DNA from: Trueperella pecoris
GTDB taxonomy: Bacteria > Actinomycetota > Actinomycetes > Actinomycetales > Actinomycetaceae
NCBI RefSeq assembly: GCF_014926385.1
Contig: NZ_CP053291.1
Location: forward strand, 930,001-994,000
Reading direction: 5' to 3'
DNA length: 64,000 bases
The translations under genes were made by a program, and so were the position numbers. Positions 17,161 through 25,728 of this stretch are shown here, piece after piece; the stretch's first letter is position 1; each line of letters begins with the position of its first letter. The notes beneath the pieces are model-generated. The model was not told the DNA's origin, ran no database searches, and worked only from the letters and a program-made list of their open reading frames with translations.

Positions 17161-18746
17161 GCGTACGCCGCGCTATCGGGCTAGAGACGGAATTCGGTAT
17201 CACCGACGCATCTAACCCGCAAGCCAACCCCATCGTGCTCTCGACGGAGGTCGTCGATGCCTTTGGCGGGCGTGGAAGCGCCTCCGGGGGAGCGGGTGCG
17301 ATCCGGTGGGACTACCACGGCGAGGATCCCCTCAACGACGCCCGCGGATACCGCCTCGATCGTGCTGCGGCGCATCCCTCGCTGCTCACGGACGATCCCG
17401 AGTTGCCTGCACCCTCCGGGGACGCGTGTCTCGAACACGTGCGACGCCCCTCGGAGGCTGAGCTGGCCCTGCCGCGCGCGGCGAACGCCGTGCTGACCAA
17501 CGGCGCTCGATACTACGTTGACCACGCGCACCCAGAATACTCGGCCCCCGAGGTGATAAATCCGCGCGAGGCCATCTTGTGGGACCGCGCGGGTGAATTG
17601 ATCGCGATCGAGTCGATGGACCTGCTCAAAGAGGCCGGGCGCTCGGTGGTGATGTATAAGAACAACGTTGATGGCAAGGGCGCCGCCTACGGCACACACG
17701 AGAATTACTCGGTCGATCGACGCGTCGATTTCACTGACATTATCCGTTATATGACGCCCTTTTTCGTCACCCGGCCGATCATCTGCGGGGCCGGGAGGCT
17801 CGGCCTTGGCCAAAAATCGCAGCATCCGGGATTCCAGATTTCCCAGCGCGCCGACTACGTGGAAAACGACGTCGGCCTAGAGACGACCTTTAACCGGCCC
17901 ATCATCAATACGCGCGACGAGCCGCACGCGGACGCCGAACGCTACCGGCGCCTCCACGTCATTGGCGGAGACGCCAACCAGTTCGACGTGTCGAACCTGC
18001 TTAAGGTTGGCGCCACCTCGCTCGTTTTGTGGATGATCGAACAGGACGCGATGCCCCTGGGCATGGATTCGCTCATGTTCTTCGAGCCGATCCGGGCAAC
18101 CTGGGAGGTATCCCATGATCCCACGCTGACGCGGAGGATTGACATGCAGGACGGCTCCCAGCGCACGGCTATCGAGATTCAGCAGATTTATCTCGACGCC
18201 GTCCGCTCGGCCCTCGACGAGCGCGGAAAAATCGACTACGACACCCGAGAGGTGCTCGATACATGGCAGGAAGTGCTCGACCTGCTCCGCACCGACATGT
18301 TCGCCGCCTCGGGCAAGGTCGAATGGGTGGCGAAGTATCAGATGCTCCAGTCGATGCGTCAGCGCACGGGCGGTTCCTGGGATAACGATAAGTTGCGCGC
18401 CTTTGACCTGCAGTGGCACGATTTGCGGCCCGAGCGTTCGATCGTCAACCGGCTTGATCAGGCGGGCCGCGTTGAGCGGCTCTTCCATCCTGAGCAGGTC
18501 ATGTGGGCGACTCGCCATGCCCCGCAGTCGACCCGCGCCTACCTTCGCGGCGGCCTGATCCGCAGGTTCGCCGACAAGGTCATGTCGGCTGGGTGGGACG
18601 GTGTCACGCTTGACGTGCCCGGTTACGAGTCGCTGGTGCGCATTCCACTGATGTATCCGGAGCGGGCGCGGCACGATCTGGTGGGCGACATGCTCGAGGA
18701 AGCGACGTCGATCGAAGACTTCCTCGTGCGCCTGACGTCGGCTTAG
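17157..18746 (+). CDS. dop: Depupylase/Pup deamidase Dop
   Basis: This 529-aa carboxylate-amine ligase-fold enzyme deamidates the C-terminal Gln of Pup to Glu and removes Pup from substrates. The start is ATG 17157, overlapping arc by 4 nt. The N-terminus is RRAIGLETEFGI, with metal-binding Glu residues. The sequence that follows (NPQANPIVLSTEVVDAF, then GAIRWDYHGEDPLNDARG) is characteristic of Dop rather than PafA. Later motifs are NGARYYVDHAHPEYSAPE, GTHENY and NTRDEPHAD. A separate promoter lies between dop and pup. Confidence 0.93.
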   Translation: MSVRRAIGLETEFGITDASNPQANPIVLSTEVVDAFGGRGSASGGAGAIRWDYHGEDPLNDARGYRLDRAAAHPSLLTDDPELPAPSGDACLEHVRRPSEAELALPRAANAVLTNGARYYVDHAHPEYSAPEVINPREAILWDRAGELIAIESMDLLKEAGRSVVMYKNNVDGKGAAYGTHENYSVDRRVDFTDIIRYMTPFFVTRPIICGAGRLGLGQKSQHPGFQISQRADYVENDVGLETTFNRPIINTRDEPHADAERYRRLHVIGGDANQFDVSNLLKVGATSLVLWMIEQDAMPLGMDSLMFFEPIRATWEVSHDPTLTRRIDMQDGSQRTAIEIQQIYLDAVRSALDERGKIDYDTREVLDTWQEVLDLLRTDMFAASGKVEWVAKYQMLQSMRQRTGGSWDNDKLRAFDLQWHDLRPERSIVNRLDQAGRVERLFHPEQVMWATRHAPQSTRAYLRGGLIRRFADKVMSAGWDGVTLDVPGYESLVRIPLMYPERARHDLVGDMLEEATSIEDFLVRLTSA

Positions 18747-18757
18747 GTGGCGGCTCG

Positions 18758-18786
18758 CTGATCGTGCCCGTGCGGCGAACTATGAT
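18758..18786 (+). promoter_or_regulatory. Putative promoter of pup-pafA
   Basis: CTGATC (18758-18763) and TATGAT (18781-18786) are 17 bases apart. A short leader with AAGGAAAGG precedes the pup ATG. It could make Pup in excess over ARC and Dop. Confidence 0.5.
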
Positions 18787-18808
18787 GGAGAAGAAGGAAA
18801 GGTAGTTC

Positions 18809-18991
18809 ATGTCAGAACAAGAATTTATGCAGCCTCGTCGCCGCGAGGAGAGCCAGAGCCAGGAGTTGCCGCAGGTAACGGCCTCGCAGGCCGATTTCGA
18901 TGTCGATGATCTTTTGGATGATATCGATTCGATCCTCGAAGAAAATGCGACCTCCTTCGTCCAGGGTTTTGTGCAAAAGGGTGGCCAGTGA
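18809..18991 (+). CDS. pup: Prokaryotic ubiquitin-like protein Pup
   Basis: This 60-aa intrinsically disordered modifier has the acidic central helix FDVDDLLDDIDSILEEN that binds ARC. The C-terminus is KGGQ, so Dop must deamidate the Gln before ligation. Only one Lys is present (K57). The N-terminus is Gln/Glu/Arg-rich. The ATG is preceded by AAGGAAAGG. The stop overlaps the pafA GTG (GTGA at 18988-18991), coupling synthesis of Pup and its ligase. Confidence 0.96.
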   Translation: MSEQEFMQPRRREESQSQELPQVTASQADFDVDDLLDDIDSILEENATSFVQGFVQKGGQ

Positions 18992-20370
18992 TTCCCCAGC
19001 GGATTATGGGCATTGAGACCGAGTACGGTCTCTTGTGTGCCTCGACGAACGGCGGGGAGCCTCCGATGGACGCGGAGGCGGCTGCCCATCACCTGTTTGA
19101 GCCCTTGCTCCGCAAGACGCGCTCGACGAGCACGTTCCTGGCCAACGGCGCCCGCTTGTACCTCGATGTTGGGGCGCATCCGGAATATGCCACCGCGGAG
19201 TGCGACTACCTCGGCGACCTGCTGGCCAACGATCGCGCCGGCGATCAGCTGTATGCCCAGTTGGCCGGCGATGCGAATGAGAAGCTGGCGGCGTCGGGTG
19301 CCCGTATTCATCTGTTCAAGAACAACCGTGATTCCTACGGTAACTCCTTCGGTTGCCACGAGAACTACCTCGTGCGGCGCCGGCGCGACTTTCGCCAGCG
19401 CATCGACGGCCTGATTCCCTATTTCGTCACGCGTCAGATCATGGTGGGGGCCGGCTTCCTCGAGGTCGACGGCGGCGAGGTTCGCTTCAAGCTTTCCCAA
19501 CGTGCGGACAGGATGAACGACGCCGTCTCGGCGGCCACCACCCGCTCCCGCCCGATGATCAACACACGCGATGAGCCCCACGGCGACGCCGAGCTTTACC
19601 GGCGCATGCACGTCATCGTGGGCGATTCGAACATGTCGGATTCGACGTCCGCGCTGAAGGTGGGCGCGACGCAGGCGGTGCTCGACGCGATCGAGGACGG
19701 GCTGCGTCTTCCGGATCGAACCCTGGCCGAGCCCGTGCGCGCTATCCGCGAGGTGTCGGCCGACACCTCGTGCCGCGCCGTGTTGGAATTGGCGGACGGG
19801 TCGAGGATGACGGCGCTGGAGATTCAGCGCGAGGTCCACGATCTCGTTCGGTCACGATTCGAGGACAACGGGTGGCTGGCCGAACTCGACCCGATGCGTC
19901 GCTACGTCTTTGACCTGTGGGAACGCACGCTGGAGGCCCTCGAGCGCGGGGAGCTCGTGGCGATATCGAGCGAGATTGATTGGGTGGCCAAGCGTCAGCT
20001 TCTCACCCGCTACGCCGAGAGGCTCGGGACTGACCTTGGAGATCCGCGTATCCTCAGGCTCGATCTTGCCTGGCATGACATCACCGGGGCCGGTTTGCGC
20101 CCCAAGCTCGAGGCGAGTGGCGGGCTGAAGAAACTCGTGAGTGAGGCAGATGTCGCTCGGGCTACGGGCATCCCACCGCAGACGACTCGCGCGAAACTGC
20201 GTGGCGACTTCGTTGCGCTGGCGATGGAAAATCGCCGCGACTACATGGTGGATTGGATGAACATTCGCCTGCTCGAGGACGGTGGTGCTCGCCAGGTGCT
20301 GCTCAAGGACCCGTTCGCACCGGTCAATGTCGAGGTCGCCGAACTGATGGAGCTCATCGAAAGTGAGTAA
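18988..20370 (+). CDS. pafA: Pup ligase PafA
   Basis: This 460-aa ATP-dependent ligase forms an isopeptide bond between the C-terminal Glu of Pup and substrate lysines. It has the GCS-like fold with IMGIETEYGLLC at the N-terminus, NGARLYLDVGAHPEYATAE, NNRDSYGNSFGCHENYLV and NTRDEPHGDAELYRR, matching PafA rather than Dop. Length fits the family (about 450-480). The GTG start overlaps pup. The downstream FKBP gene overlaps the 3' end by 8 bases, as in other actinobacterial clusters. Confidence 0.95.
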   Translation: MIPQRIMGIETEYGLLCASTNGGEPPMDAEAAAHHLFEPLLRKTRSTSTFLANGARLYLDVGAHPEYATAECDYLGDLLANDRAGDQLYAQLAGDANEKLAASGARIHLFKNNRDSYGNSFGCHENYLVRRRRDFRQRIDGLIPYFVTRQIMVGAGFLEVDGGEVRFKLSQRADRMNDAVSAATTRSRPMINTRDEPHGDAELYRRMHVIVGDSNMSDSTSALKVGATQAVLDAIEDGLRLPDRTLAEPVRAIREVSADTSCRAVLELADGSRMTALEIQREVHDLVRSRFEDNGWLAELDPMRRYVFDLWERTLEALERGELVAISSEIDWVAKRQLLTRYAERLGTDLGDPRILRLDLAWHDITGAGLRPKLEASGGLKKLVSEADVARATGIPPQTTRAKLRGDFVALAMENRRDYMVDWMNIRLLEDGGARQVLLKDPFAPVNVEVAELMELIESE

Positions 20371-21238
20371 GCTTCGCCGCATCGGCCTCGTCGTGTTCAT
20401 CATCGTCCTGGGACTGGTGATGGGCTTTGCCGCATCCGCGGCGCAATACCGCATGGGTGCGGTCTCCGCGCCGATGACGGTCCACGTGGGTGGATCCTTC
20501 GGCGCGCCGGTTGGAGTCACGGTTGAGGGCAGGGCCGATTTTGAGGCCGATGACGGGCTCGTCCCCGAATTTAGCCGGGTGGACGAGGACGGCCAGGGCC
20601 GCGTCGTCGATGCCGGCACCCAGGTGCTGGCAAGGGCCACCTCCTTCTACCTGCGCGAGGACGGGCTGACGGCGGAGACGGGCTCGCAGTACCTGACCGG
20701 CGCCGCGGGCGAGGACTCGCTCGGGGGCTACGCCGCGCATGTGGTGGGCAAGCACGAAGGCAGCCGGATTGTCCTCGTCCAGCCAGAGACCCGCAGGGCC
20801 GGAACGGTGACCGTGATCGACCTCTTGTACACCGTCCTGCCCGGTCAGCACGGGGCGACCGAGCCGTCAAACGGCCTGCCCGGGGTGGCGATCGGTGCCG
20901 ACGGCTTTCCGACGATCACGGCCGGCGGCGGGGCGGTCGGAGGCTACCAGGAAAATCAGCTGATTACCGGAGGCGGTCAGCAGGTCAAGGCGGGCGATAC
21001 CGTCGTCGTGAACTACCTCCTTGTATCGGGGGAGGGCAAGGTTCTTGAGAACACCTGGACGTCCAAGGCTCCTGTGGTGATGACGGTTGACGACGTCTTC
21101 GACGGCTTGCAGTCCGGGCTCAAGGATACGCGCGTCGGTTCGCGTCTCGTGTTGGCTGTGCCGGCGGCGCAAGCTCAGGGCGAGGCGGACGTTGCGATTG
21201 TGATGGACGTGCTGGCTAAGCTTCCGAAAGAAGGGTGA
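20363..21238 (+). CDS. Membrane-anchored or exported FKBP-type peptidyl-prolyl isomerase
   Basis: This 291-aa protein starts at GTG 20363. One hydrophobic segment (about residues 8-28, IGLVVFIIVLGLVMGFAASAA) acts as a signal peptide or anchor; no lipobox Cys is visible. The middle is an unassigned beta-rich region. The C-terminal 95 residues are an FKBP domain (VKAGDTVVVNYLL ... GLKDTRVGSRLVLAVP). A role in extracytoplasmic folding is expected. Its position after pafA is conserved in Actinobacteria, but a functional link to pupylation is unproven. The 3' end overlaps the convergent kinase gene by 23 bases. Confidence 0.85.
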   Translation: MSKLRRIGLVVFIIVLGLVMGFAASAAQYRMGAVSAPMTVHVGGSFGAPVGVTVEGRADFEADDGLVPEFSRVDEDGQGRVVDAGTQVLARATSFYLREDGLTAETGSQYLTGAAGEDSLGGYAAHVVGKHEGSRIVLVQPETRRAGTVTVIDLLYTVLPGQHGATEPSNGLPGVAIGADGFPTITAGGGAVGGYQENQLITGGGQQVKAGDTVVVNYLLVSGEGKVLENTWTSKAPVVMTVDDVFDGLQSGLKDTRVGSRLVLAVPAAQAQGEADVAIVMDVLAKLPKEG

Positions 21239-21785
21239 AGGTCGCTTTCTCGTTCGAAGGGAATTCTGCTAGCAGCGCTTCCTCCTGCGCGGCCCAGCCC
21301 GGCCAGTGCTCGGACCAGTCGTAAGGGTCTCTCGCCCGGACGCGCTTGAGCCGCAGCTCGGCGTCGGCCTCGAGCCATACGGTGAGATCGAGGTATGGCC
21401 GGACGGAGGCCGAGGTTGATCCGCACCCGACGAGGATGACGACGTCGGCTTGGCCTGCTCGCGGAATGCGAACGGGCTCCGCCCAGTGTTCCTTCGCCCA
21501 GTCCCACGGCGTTGCCTGCGTTGAACCACGCTGAGAAAGCTCGCCTGCCATGCGCGCGAGCTTTCCGATGTCGTCGACGAGCGAGCCCCACCCGCCAATG
21601 TACGCCTCGACCTCGACTGTGCTCACGCGGCGTCCCGCCGCCTCGAGGCGCGCGGCAAGCGCGTTCGCCAGGGTGGTTTTTCCTGCGCCGGACCGCCCGT
21701 CGATGCCCACCAAGGCGGGGGCGGGCAGGGCGAGGAGCGCGTCGCAGATGTCGGCGATTGCGATGTTCGATAGATGGCCATTCAT
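21216..21785 (-). CDS. P-loop uridine kinase-like protein
   Basis: This 189-aa P-loop kinase of the uridine kinase/phosphoribulokinase type has Walker A GIDGRSGAGKTTLA near residues 27-40, a Walker B-like strand (ADVVILVG), and a lid with RLKRVRARDPYDW. The start ATG 21785 lies 7 nt after a TAGGCT -10 box on the minus strand. The substrate is not evident; such small actinobacterial kinases are often called 'uridine kinase' only by similarity. Confidence 0.8.
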   Translation of the reverse strand: MNGHLSNIAIADICDALLALPAPALVGIDGRSGAGKTTLANALAARLEAAGRRVSTVEVEAYIGGWGSLVDDIGKLARMAGELSQRGSTQATPWDWAKEHWAEPVRIPRAGQADVVILVGCGSTSASVRPYLDLTVWLEADAELRLKRVRARDPYDWSEHWPGWAAQEEALLAEFPSNEKATFTLLSEA

Positions 21786-21792
21786 GGGTGAG

Positions 21793-21798
21793 AGCCTA
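21793..21798 (-). promoter_or_regulatory. Leaderless -10 box of the P-loop kinase gene
   Basis: On the minus strand TAGGCT ends 7 nt before ATG 21785. It lies close to the divergent hisF leader. Confidence 0.55.
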
Positions 21799-21836
21799 AT
21801 TCGCGTTACGATGGGGCATCAAGGTAAAGGAGAAGC

Positions 21837-22601
21837 ATGGGCGTAAGCGTCAGGGTTATTCCCTGTTTGGACGTCTCCCACGGCCGCGTGGTCAAGGGCG
21901 TCAATTTCGACAATCTCAAAGATGCGGGCGATCCGGTTGAACTTGCCGCTCGATATTCTGCGATGGGAGCCGACGAGATCACTTTCCTCGACGTCTCGGC
22001 CTCGGTTGAGAATCGCGGGACGATGCTTGACGTCGTGCGGCAAAGTGCCAGGGAAGTGTTCGTTCCTCTCACCGTGGGAGGCGGCGTGCGATCCGTGGAC
22101 GATGTGCGCCTCCTCCTCGACGCGGGGTGCGACAAGGTCGGTATTAATACGGCGGCATTGGCGCGGCCCGAACTACTGACGGAGGTCGCTTCGGAGTTTG
22201 GAAACCAAGTCATCACGCTGTCGGTTGATGCGCGCAGGGCGTCGGGCATGCCCTCGGGTTTTGAGGTGACGACGCACGGCGGGCGCCGTAGCGCGGGTGT
22301 TGACGCCATCGAGTGGGCGATTCGGTCGGCCGATCTTGGCGCGGGGGAGATCCTGCTGAACTCGATGGATGCCGACGGAACCACCGACGGCTTCGACATT
22401 GAGCTCATTGACAAGGTTCGCTGCGAGGTGTCCGTTCCGCTCATCGCCTCCGGCGGCGCCGGCAGGGCAGAGCACTTCGTCGAGGCTGTGCGCGCGGGTG
22501 CCGACGCCGTCCTCGCGGCTTCCGTCTTCCACTTCGGCACGTTGACGGTGGGCGAGGTTAAGACCGCCTTGGCCGAGGCGGGCATCGAGGTGCGGCTATG
22601 A
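21837..22601 (+). CDS. hisF: Imidazole glycerol phosphate synthase subunit HisF
   Basis: This 254-aa (beta/alpha)8 cyclase subunit uses ammonia from HisH to close the imidazole ring in histidine synthesis, releasing AICAR. Catalytic Asp residues are visible in RVIPCLDV (N-terminus) and in [13 protein letters not shown]. Phosphate-binding motifs [10 protein letters not shown] and LIASGGAG are present. The ATG follows AAAGGAG with good spacing. The stop overlaps hisI (ATGA at 22598-22601). hisH, hisA and the rest of the his genes are outside the window. Confidence 0.97.
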   Translation: MGVSVRVIPCLDVSHGRVVKGVNFDNLKDAGDPVELAARYSAMGADEITFLDVSASVENRGTMLDVVRQSAREVFVPLTVGGGVRSVDDVRLLLDAGCDKVGINTAALARPELLTEVASEFGNQVITLSVDARRASGMPSGFEVTTHGGRRSAGVDAIEWAIRSADLGAGEILLNSMDADGTTDGFDIELIDKVRCEVSVPLIASGGAGRAEHFVEAVRAGADAVLAASVFHFGTLTVGEVKTALAEAGIEVRL

Positions 22602-22969
22602 GTGCCCTACCTGACGACGTCGCCGCGCGGGTCACGTTCGATACGAATGGCCTCGTGCCGGCCATCATCCAAGAGGCCGCCACCGGCGAGGTCCTCATGC
22701 TCGGTTACATGAACGACGTCGCCCTGCAACGAACCTTGACGACGGGCCGCGTTTGGTTTTGGTCGCGTTCTCGGCAAGAGTATTGGCGCAAGGGCGACAC
22801 CTCGGGGGCCATCCAGCTGGTTCACTCCGTGGAGGTAGATTGCGACGGGGACACGTTGCTCGTCTGCGTCACGCAGCGCGGGGCTGCCTGTCACACCGGA
22901 GAGCGCACGTGCTTCCTGCAAGGCGGGCACTTGCCCGTCACCATCCCGGACGTGGTGGCGGGGGCGTAA
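22598..22969 (+). CDS. hisI: Phosphoribosyl-AMP cyclohydrolase
   Basis: This 123-aa zinc enzyme of histidine synthesis opens the purine ring of phosphoribosyl-AMP. The metal site is complete: [14 protein letters not shown] (Asp, Cys, Asp) and [10 protein letters not shown] (Cys, His, Cys). [17 protein letters not shown] is the conserved substrate loop. No fused HisE domain is present. In many Actinobacteria trpE follows; here trpC comes next after 56 bases. Confidence 0.96.
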   Translation: MSALPDDVAARVTFDTNGLVPAIIQEAATGEVLMLGYMNDVALQRTLTTGRVWFWSRSRQEYWRKGDTSGAIQLVHSVEVDCDGDTLLVCVTQRGAACHTGERTCFLQGGHLPVTIPDVVAGA

Positions 22970-23025
22970 CGCTTTCGTCTTGGCCGGGACCCTGCGTAGA
23001 GTGAGACGTAGCGGAAGGAAAAGCA

Positions 23026-23859
23026 ATGTCGGTTTTGGATGACATCATCGCCGGTGTCCGCGCGGACCTCGCCTCGCGTCAGGCCCGGGTGAGCCTCGAT
23101 GACCTCAAAGCGCGGGCCGCGAAGATGCACAGCCCGCTCAACGTGATCGATGTGCTTAAACCAGCCGACCATCGCCGCGTGCAGGTCATCGCCGAGGTTA
23201 AGCGAAGGTCGCCGTCGAAGGGCGGGCTGTCGCTGATTCCAGACCCGGCCGAACTCGCCGAGATATACGAGGCGGGCGGGGCCGCGGCCGTTTCTGTACT
23301 GACGAAAGGGCGGCGTTTCGGCGGCTCGCTGGCTGACCTTGACGCGGTTCGTGCCCGGGTGGACATTCCCGTCCTTCGCAAGGATTTCATCGTCACTCCC
23401 TACCAGATCTGGGAGGCTCGCGCGCATGGGGCGGACATGGTCCTCGTCATTGTCGCCGCGCTTTCAGACACGGTCCTGACATCGCTGATTGAGCGTGTGC
23501 ACTCGCTGGGCATGACGGCCCTCGTCGAGGTACACAACCGCCACGATGCCTGGCGTGCGCTCGACGCCGGGGCTCGCGTGATCGGTGTCAACGCACGAAA
23601 CCTCAAGACCCTTAAGGTCGATGCGCGCGTCTTTGACGACGTCGTCGCCATGCTTCCCGATTCGGTGGTCCGGGTTGCCGAATCGGCTGTGAAGTCCACT
23701 CAAGACATGCTCAATTACGCCCGCTCGGGGGCAGACGCGGTTCTCATGGGAGAGGTGCTCGTAACGAGTAGCAACCCGCTCCAGGTGGTCCGCGATATGG
23801 TTGCGGCGGGCCAGCACCCCTCCCTCGATTCCATGAAGGATGATCATGAGATTGGCTGA
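23026..23859 (+). CDS. trpC: Indole-3-glycerol phosphate synthase
   Basis: This 277-aa TIM-barrel enzyme makes indole-3-glycerol phosphate for tryptophan synthesis. The catalytic Lys/Glu segment [16 protein letters not shown], the strand [24 protein letters not shown], and [14 protein letters not shown] and VAESAVKS are intact. The start ATG 23026 follows GGAAGGAAAAG. The 3' end overlaps trpB. No defect is visible, in contrast to trpA two genes on. Confidence 0.95.
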   Translation: MSVLDDIIAGVRADLASRQARVSLDDLKARAAKMHSPLNVIDVLKPADHRRVQVIAEVKRRSPSKGGLSLIPDPAELAEIYEAGGAAAVSVLTKGRRFGGSLADLDAVRARVDIPVLRKDFIVTPYQIWEARAHGADMVLVIVAALSDTVLTSLIERVHSLGMTALVEVHNRHDAWRALDAGARVIGVNARNLKTLKVDARVFDDVVAMLPDSVVRVAESAVKSTQDMLNYARSGADAVLMGEVLVTSSNPLQVVRDMVAAGQHPSLDSMKDDHEIG

Positions 23860-25066
23860 TGCACAAGGACCATACTTCGACGAGTTCGGTGGGCGATTCA
23901 TCCCCGAAGCTCTCATGACCGCATTGACTGATCTTGAGCAGGGCTGGATGAGGCTCAAGGATGATCCGGCGTTCATCGAGGAACTCGATCATCTGCACCG
24001 CACCTATTCGGGGCGCCCGTCCATCATCACCGAAGCACACCGTTTCGGTGAACAACACTGCGGCGGGGCGAGGATTATTCTCAAACGCGAAGATCTCAAC
24101 CATACGGGGTCACACAAGGTCAACCACGTTCTCGGCCAGGCGCTCTTGACGCGCGCGCTGGGTAAGAAACGCATCATCGCAGAGACGGGTGCGGGCCAAC
24201 ACGGGGTAGCGACCGCCACTGCCGCGGCGCTGCTGGGCCTAGACTGCACGATTTACATGGGGGCGAAGGACGCCCAGCGTCGAGCCCTCAACGTCGCTCG
24301 CATGCGCCTGTTGGGTGCGCAGGTGGTCGCGGTCGATAGCGGTGCACGCACGCTCAAGGATGCAATCAACGAAGCGTTTCGGGATTGGGTGACGAACATT
24401 GATTCAACCAACTATCTTTTCGGCACCGCCGCCGGGCCCCACCCGTTCCCGACTCTCGTACGGGACCTGCAAAAGATCATCGGCGAGGAAGCCCGGGCGC
24501 AGATCCTCGACTTGACGGGGGAGTTGCCCGACGCCGTCGTGGCCTGCGTGGGAGGCGGCTCGAACGCGATCGGAATGTTCAACGCCTTTCTCGACGACCC
24601 GACCGTGCGCCTCATCGGAGCAGAAGCCGGCGGCGATGGATTCGAGACCGGTCGGCACGCCGCTTCGATCACGCAAGGCGAGGTGGGCGTGCTCCACGGG
24701 TCGAAGACGTACGTTCTCCAAAACGAGGAGGGCCAAACGCTCGATTCCACCTCGATCTCACCCGGCCTCGACTATCCGGGAGTCGGCCCGGAACACGCCT
24801 GGCTGGCACGCACCGGGCGGGCCGAATACTGGCCGATCGCGAACGCGCCGGCGATGGAGGCATTCCGTGCCCTTGCCCGGACGGAGGGCATCATCCCGGC
24901 CATTGAATCGGCCCATGCGTTGGCGGCCGCGATGCGACTGGGCCGCGAGGCGGGCGAACGCGGAGAAAAGATGACGATTGCCGTCTCGCTCTCGGGCCGC
25001 GGTGATAAGGACATGGAGACGGCGATGTCATACTTCAACCTTGCCTTGGGCGAGGAGGCGAAATGA
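23846..25066 (+). CDS. trpB: Tryptophan synthase beta subunit
   Basis: This 406-aa PLP enzyme condenses indole with serine. The PLP lysine lies in [15 protein letters not shown], the phosphate-binding loop is [10 protein letters not shown], and the alpha-interface region [12 protein letters not shown] is intact. ATG 23846 is chosen because AAGGA lies 5 nt before it; ATG 23840 is possible. It appears fully functional. With a defective TrpA, it could still make tryptophan from scavenged indole. The stop overlaps the trpA start (ATGA). Confidence 0.95.
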   Translation: MRLADAQGPYFDEFGGRFIPEALMTALTDLEQGWMRLKDDPAFIEELDHLHRTYSGRPSIITEAHRFGEQHCGGARIILKREDLNHTGSHKVNHVLGQALLTRALGKKRIIAETGAGQHGVATATAAALLGLDCTIYMGAKDAQRRALNVARMRLLGAQVVAVDSGARTLKDAINEAFRDWVTNIDSTNYLFGTAAGPHPFPTLVRDLQKIIGEEARAQILDLTGELPDAVVACVGGGSNAIGMFNAFLDDPTVRLIGAEAGGDGFETGRHAASITQGEVGVLHGSKTYVLQNEEGQTLDSTSISPGLDYPGVGPEHAWLARTGRAEYWPIANAPAMEAFRALARTEGIIPAIESAHALAAAMRLGREAGERGEKMTIAVSLSGRGDKDMETAMSYFNLALGEEAK

Positions 25067-25728
25067 ATATTTTATCCGCGGACAAGATCGAACAGGCCCG
25101 GGCGAACAACCACGCGGCGTTCATCGCTTACCTCTCGGCGGGTTACCCCGACGTCGACTTCTCTATCGACGTGGCCAGGGCGGTCGTGGAGGCGGCCGCC
25201 GTCGTCATGTCCTACTACAATCCGGTATTCCGCTACGGCGTGGATAATTTTGCGCGCGACCTTGCCAACGCGGGCGGGGCCGGCCTGATCATTGCCGACA
25301 TCGTCCCCGAAGAATGTGGCGAATGGATCGAAGCCTCGGATAACTACGGCCTCGAACGAATCTTCCTCGTGGCCCCGACGACGTCCGATGAGTGGCTCAC
25401 GATCACGGCCAAGGCCACGCGCGGATTCGTCTACGCCGCCTCGCGGATGGGGGTCACGGGTATGCAAAAGGAGATCGCGCCCTCGACGGCCTCGCTCGTG
25501 GAACGAACTCGCGCTGCTGGGGTGCGCAACGTATGCGTGGGCATCGGCGTGTCGGACCGGGAACAGGCCTACGAGGTGGGCCAATACGCTGATGGCGTGA
25601 TCGTGGGTTCGGCAATTATTCGTGGCCTGATCGATAATGAAGGGGACCGCGCGGGAAGCCTGCGTCAGGTGCGCAGTCTCACCACAGATATCGCCTCGGG
25701 CGCGCATTCTCCAAAGGAGCGTTCTTGA
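25063..25728 (+). CDS. trpA: Tryptophan synthase alpha subunit with internal deletion of catalytic block
   Basis: This 221-aa TrpA is clearly short (usual 255-275). The N-terminus ([29 protein letters not shown]) runs directly into [20 protein letters not shown]. It lacks the roughly 45-50 residues that normally lie between, which include Glu-Val-Gly-x-Pro-x-Ser-Asp-Pro and Asp-Gly-Pro, the homologues of E. coli Glu49 and Asp60. The junction maps to about 25191-25203. Everything downstream is normal ([48 protein letters not shown]) and the frame is kept. It is probably unable to cleave indole-3-glycerol phosphate. It overlaps both trpB and lgt by 4 nt. Confidence 0.9.
   Translation: MNILSADKIEQARANNHAAFIAYLSAGYPDVDFSIDVARAVVEAAAVVMSYYNPVFRYGVDNFARDLANAGGAGLIIADIVPEECGEWIEASDNYGLERIFLVAPTTSDEWLTITAKATRGFVYAASRMGVTGMQKEIAPSTASLVERTRAAGVRNVCVGIGVSDREQAYEVGQYADGVIVGSAIIRGLIDNEGDRAGSLRQVRSLTTDIASGAHSPKERS

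Noticed and set aside
18747-18990. Possible remnant of prcB/prcA around pup
   Set aside because: The 62-base dop-pup gap and the 4-nt pup-pafA overlap leave no space, and no proteasome-like fragment is visible in any frame.
22970-23025. Possible T-box or trp leader attenuator before trpC
   Set aside because: Only 56 bases are available, with no Trp codon run, no specifier loop and no terminator hairpin.
25191-25200. Palindromic GGCGGCCGCC in trpA as a possible cloning or transfer scar
   Set aside because: It encodes the natural Glu-Ala-Ala-Ala continuation in this high-GC gene; it may mark the deletion junction, but there is no sign of foreign DNA.
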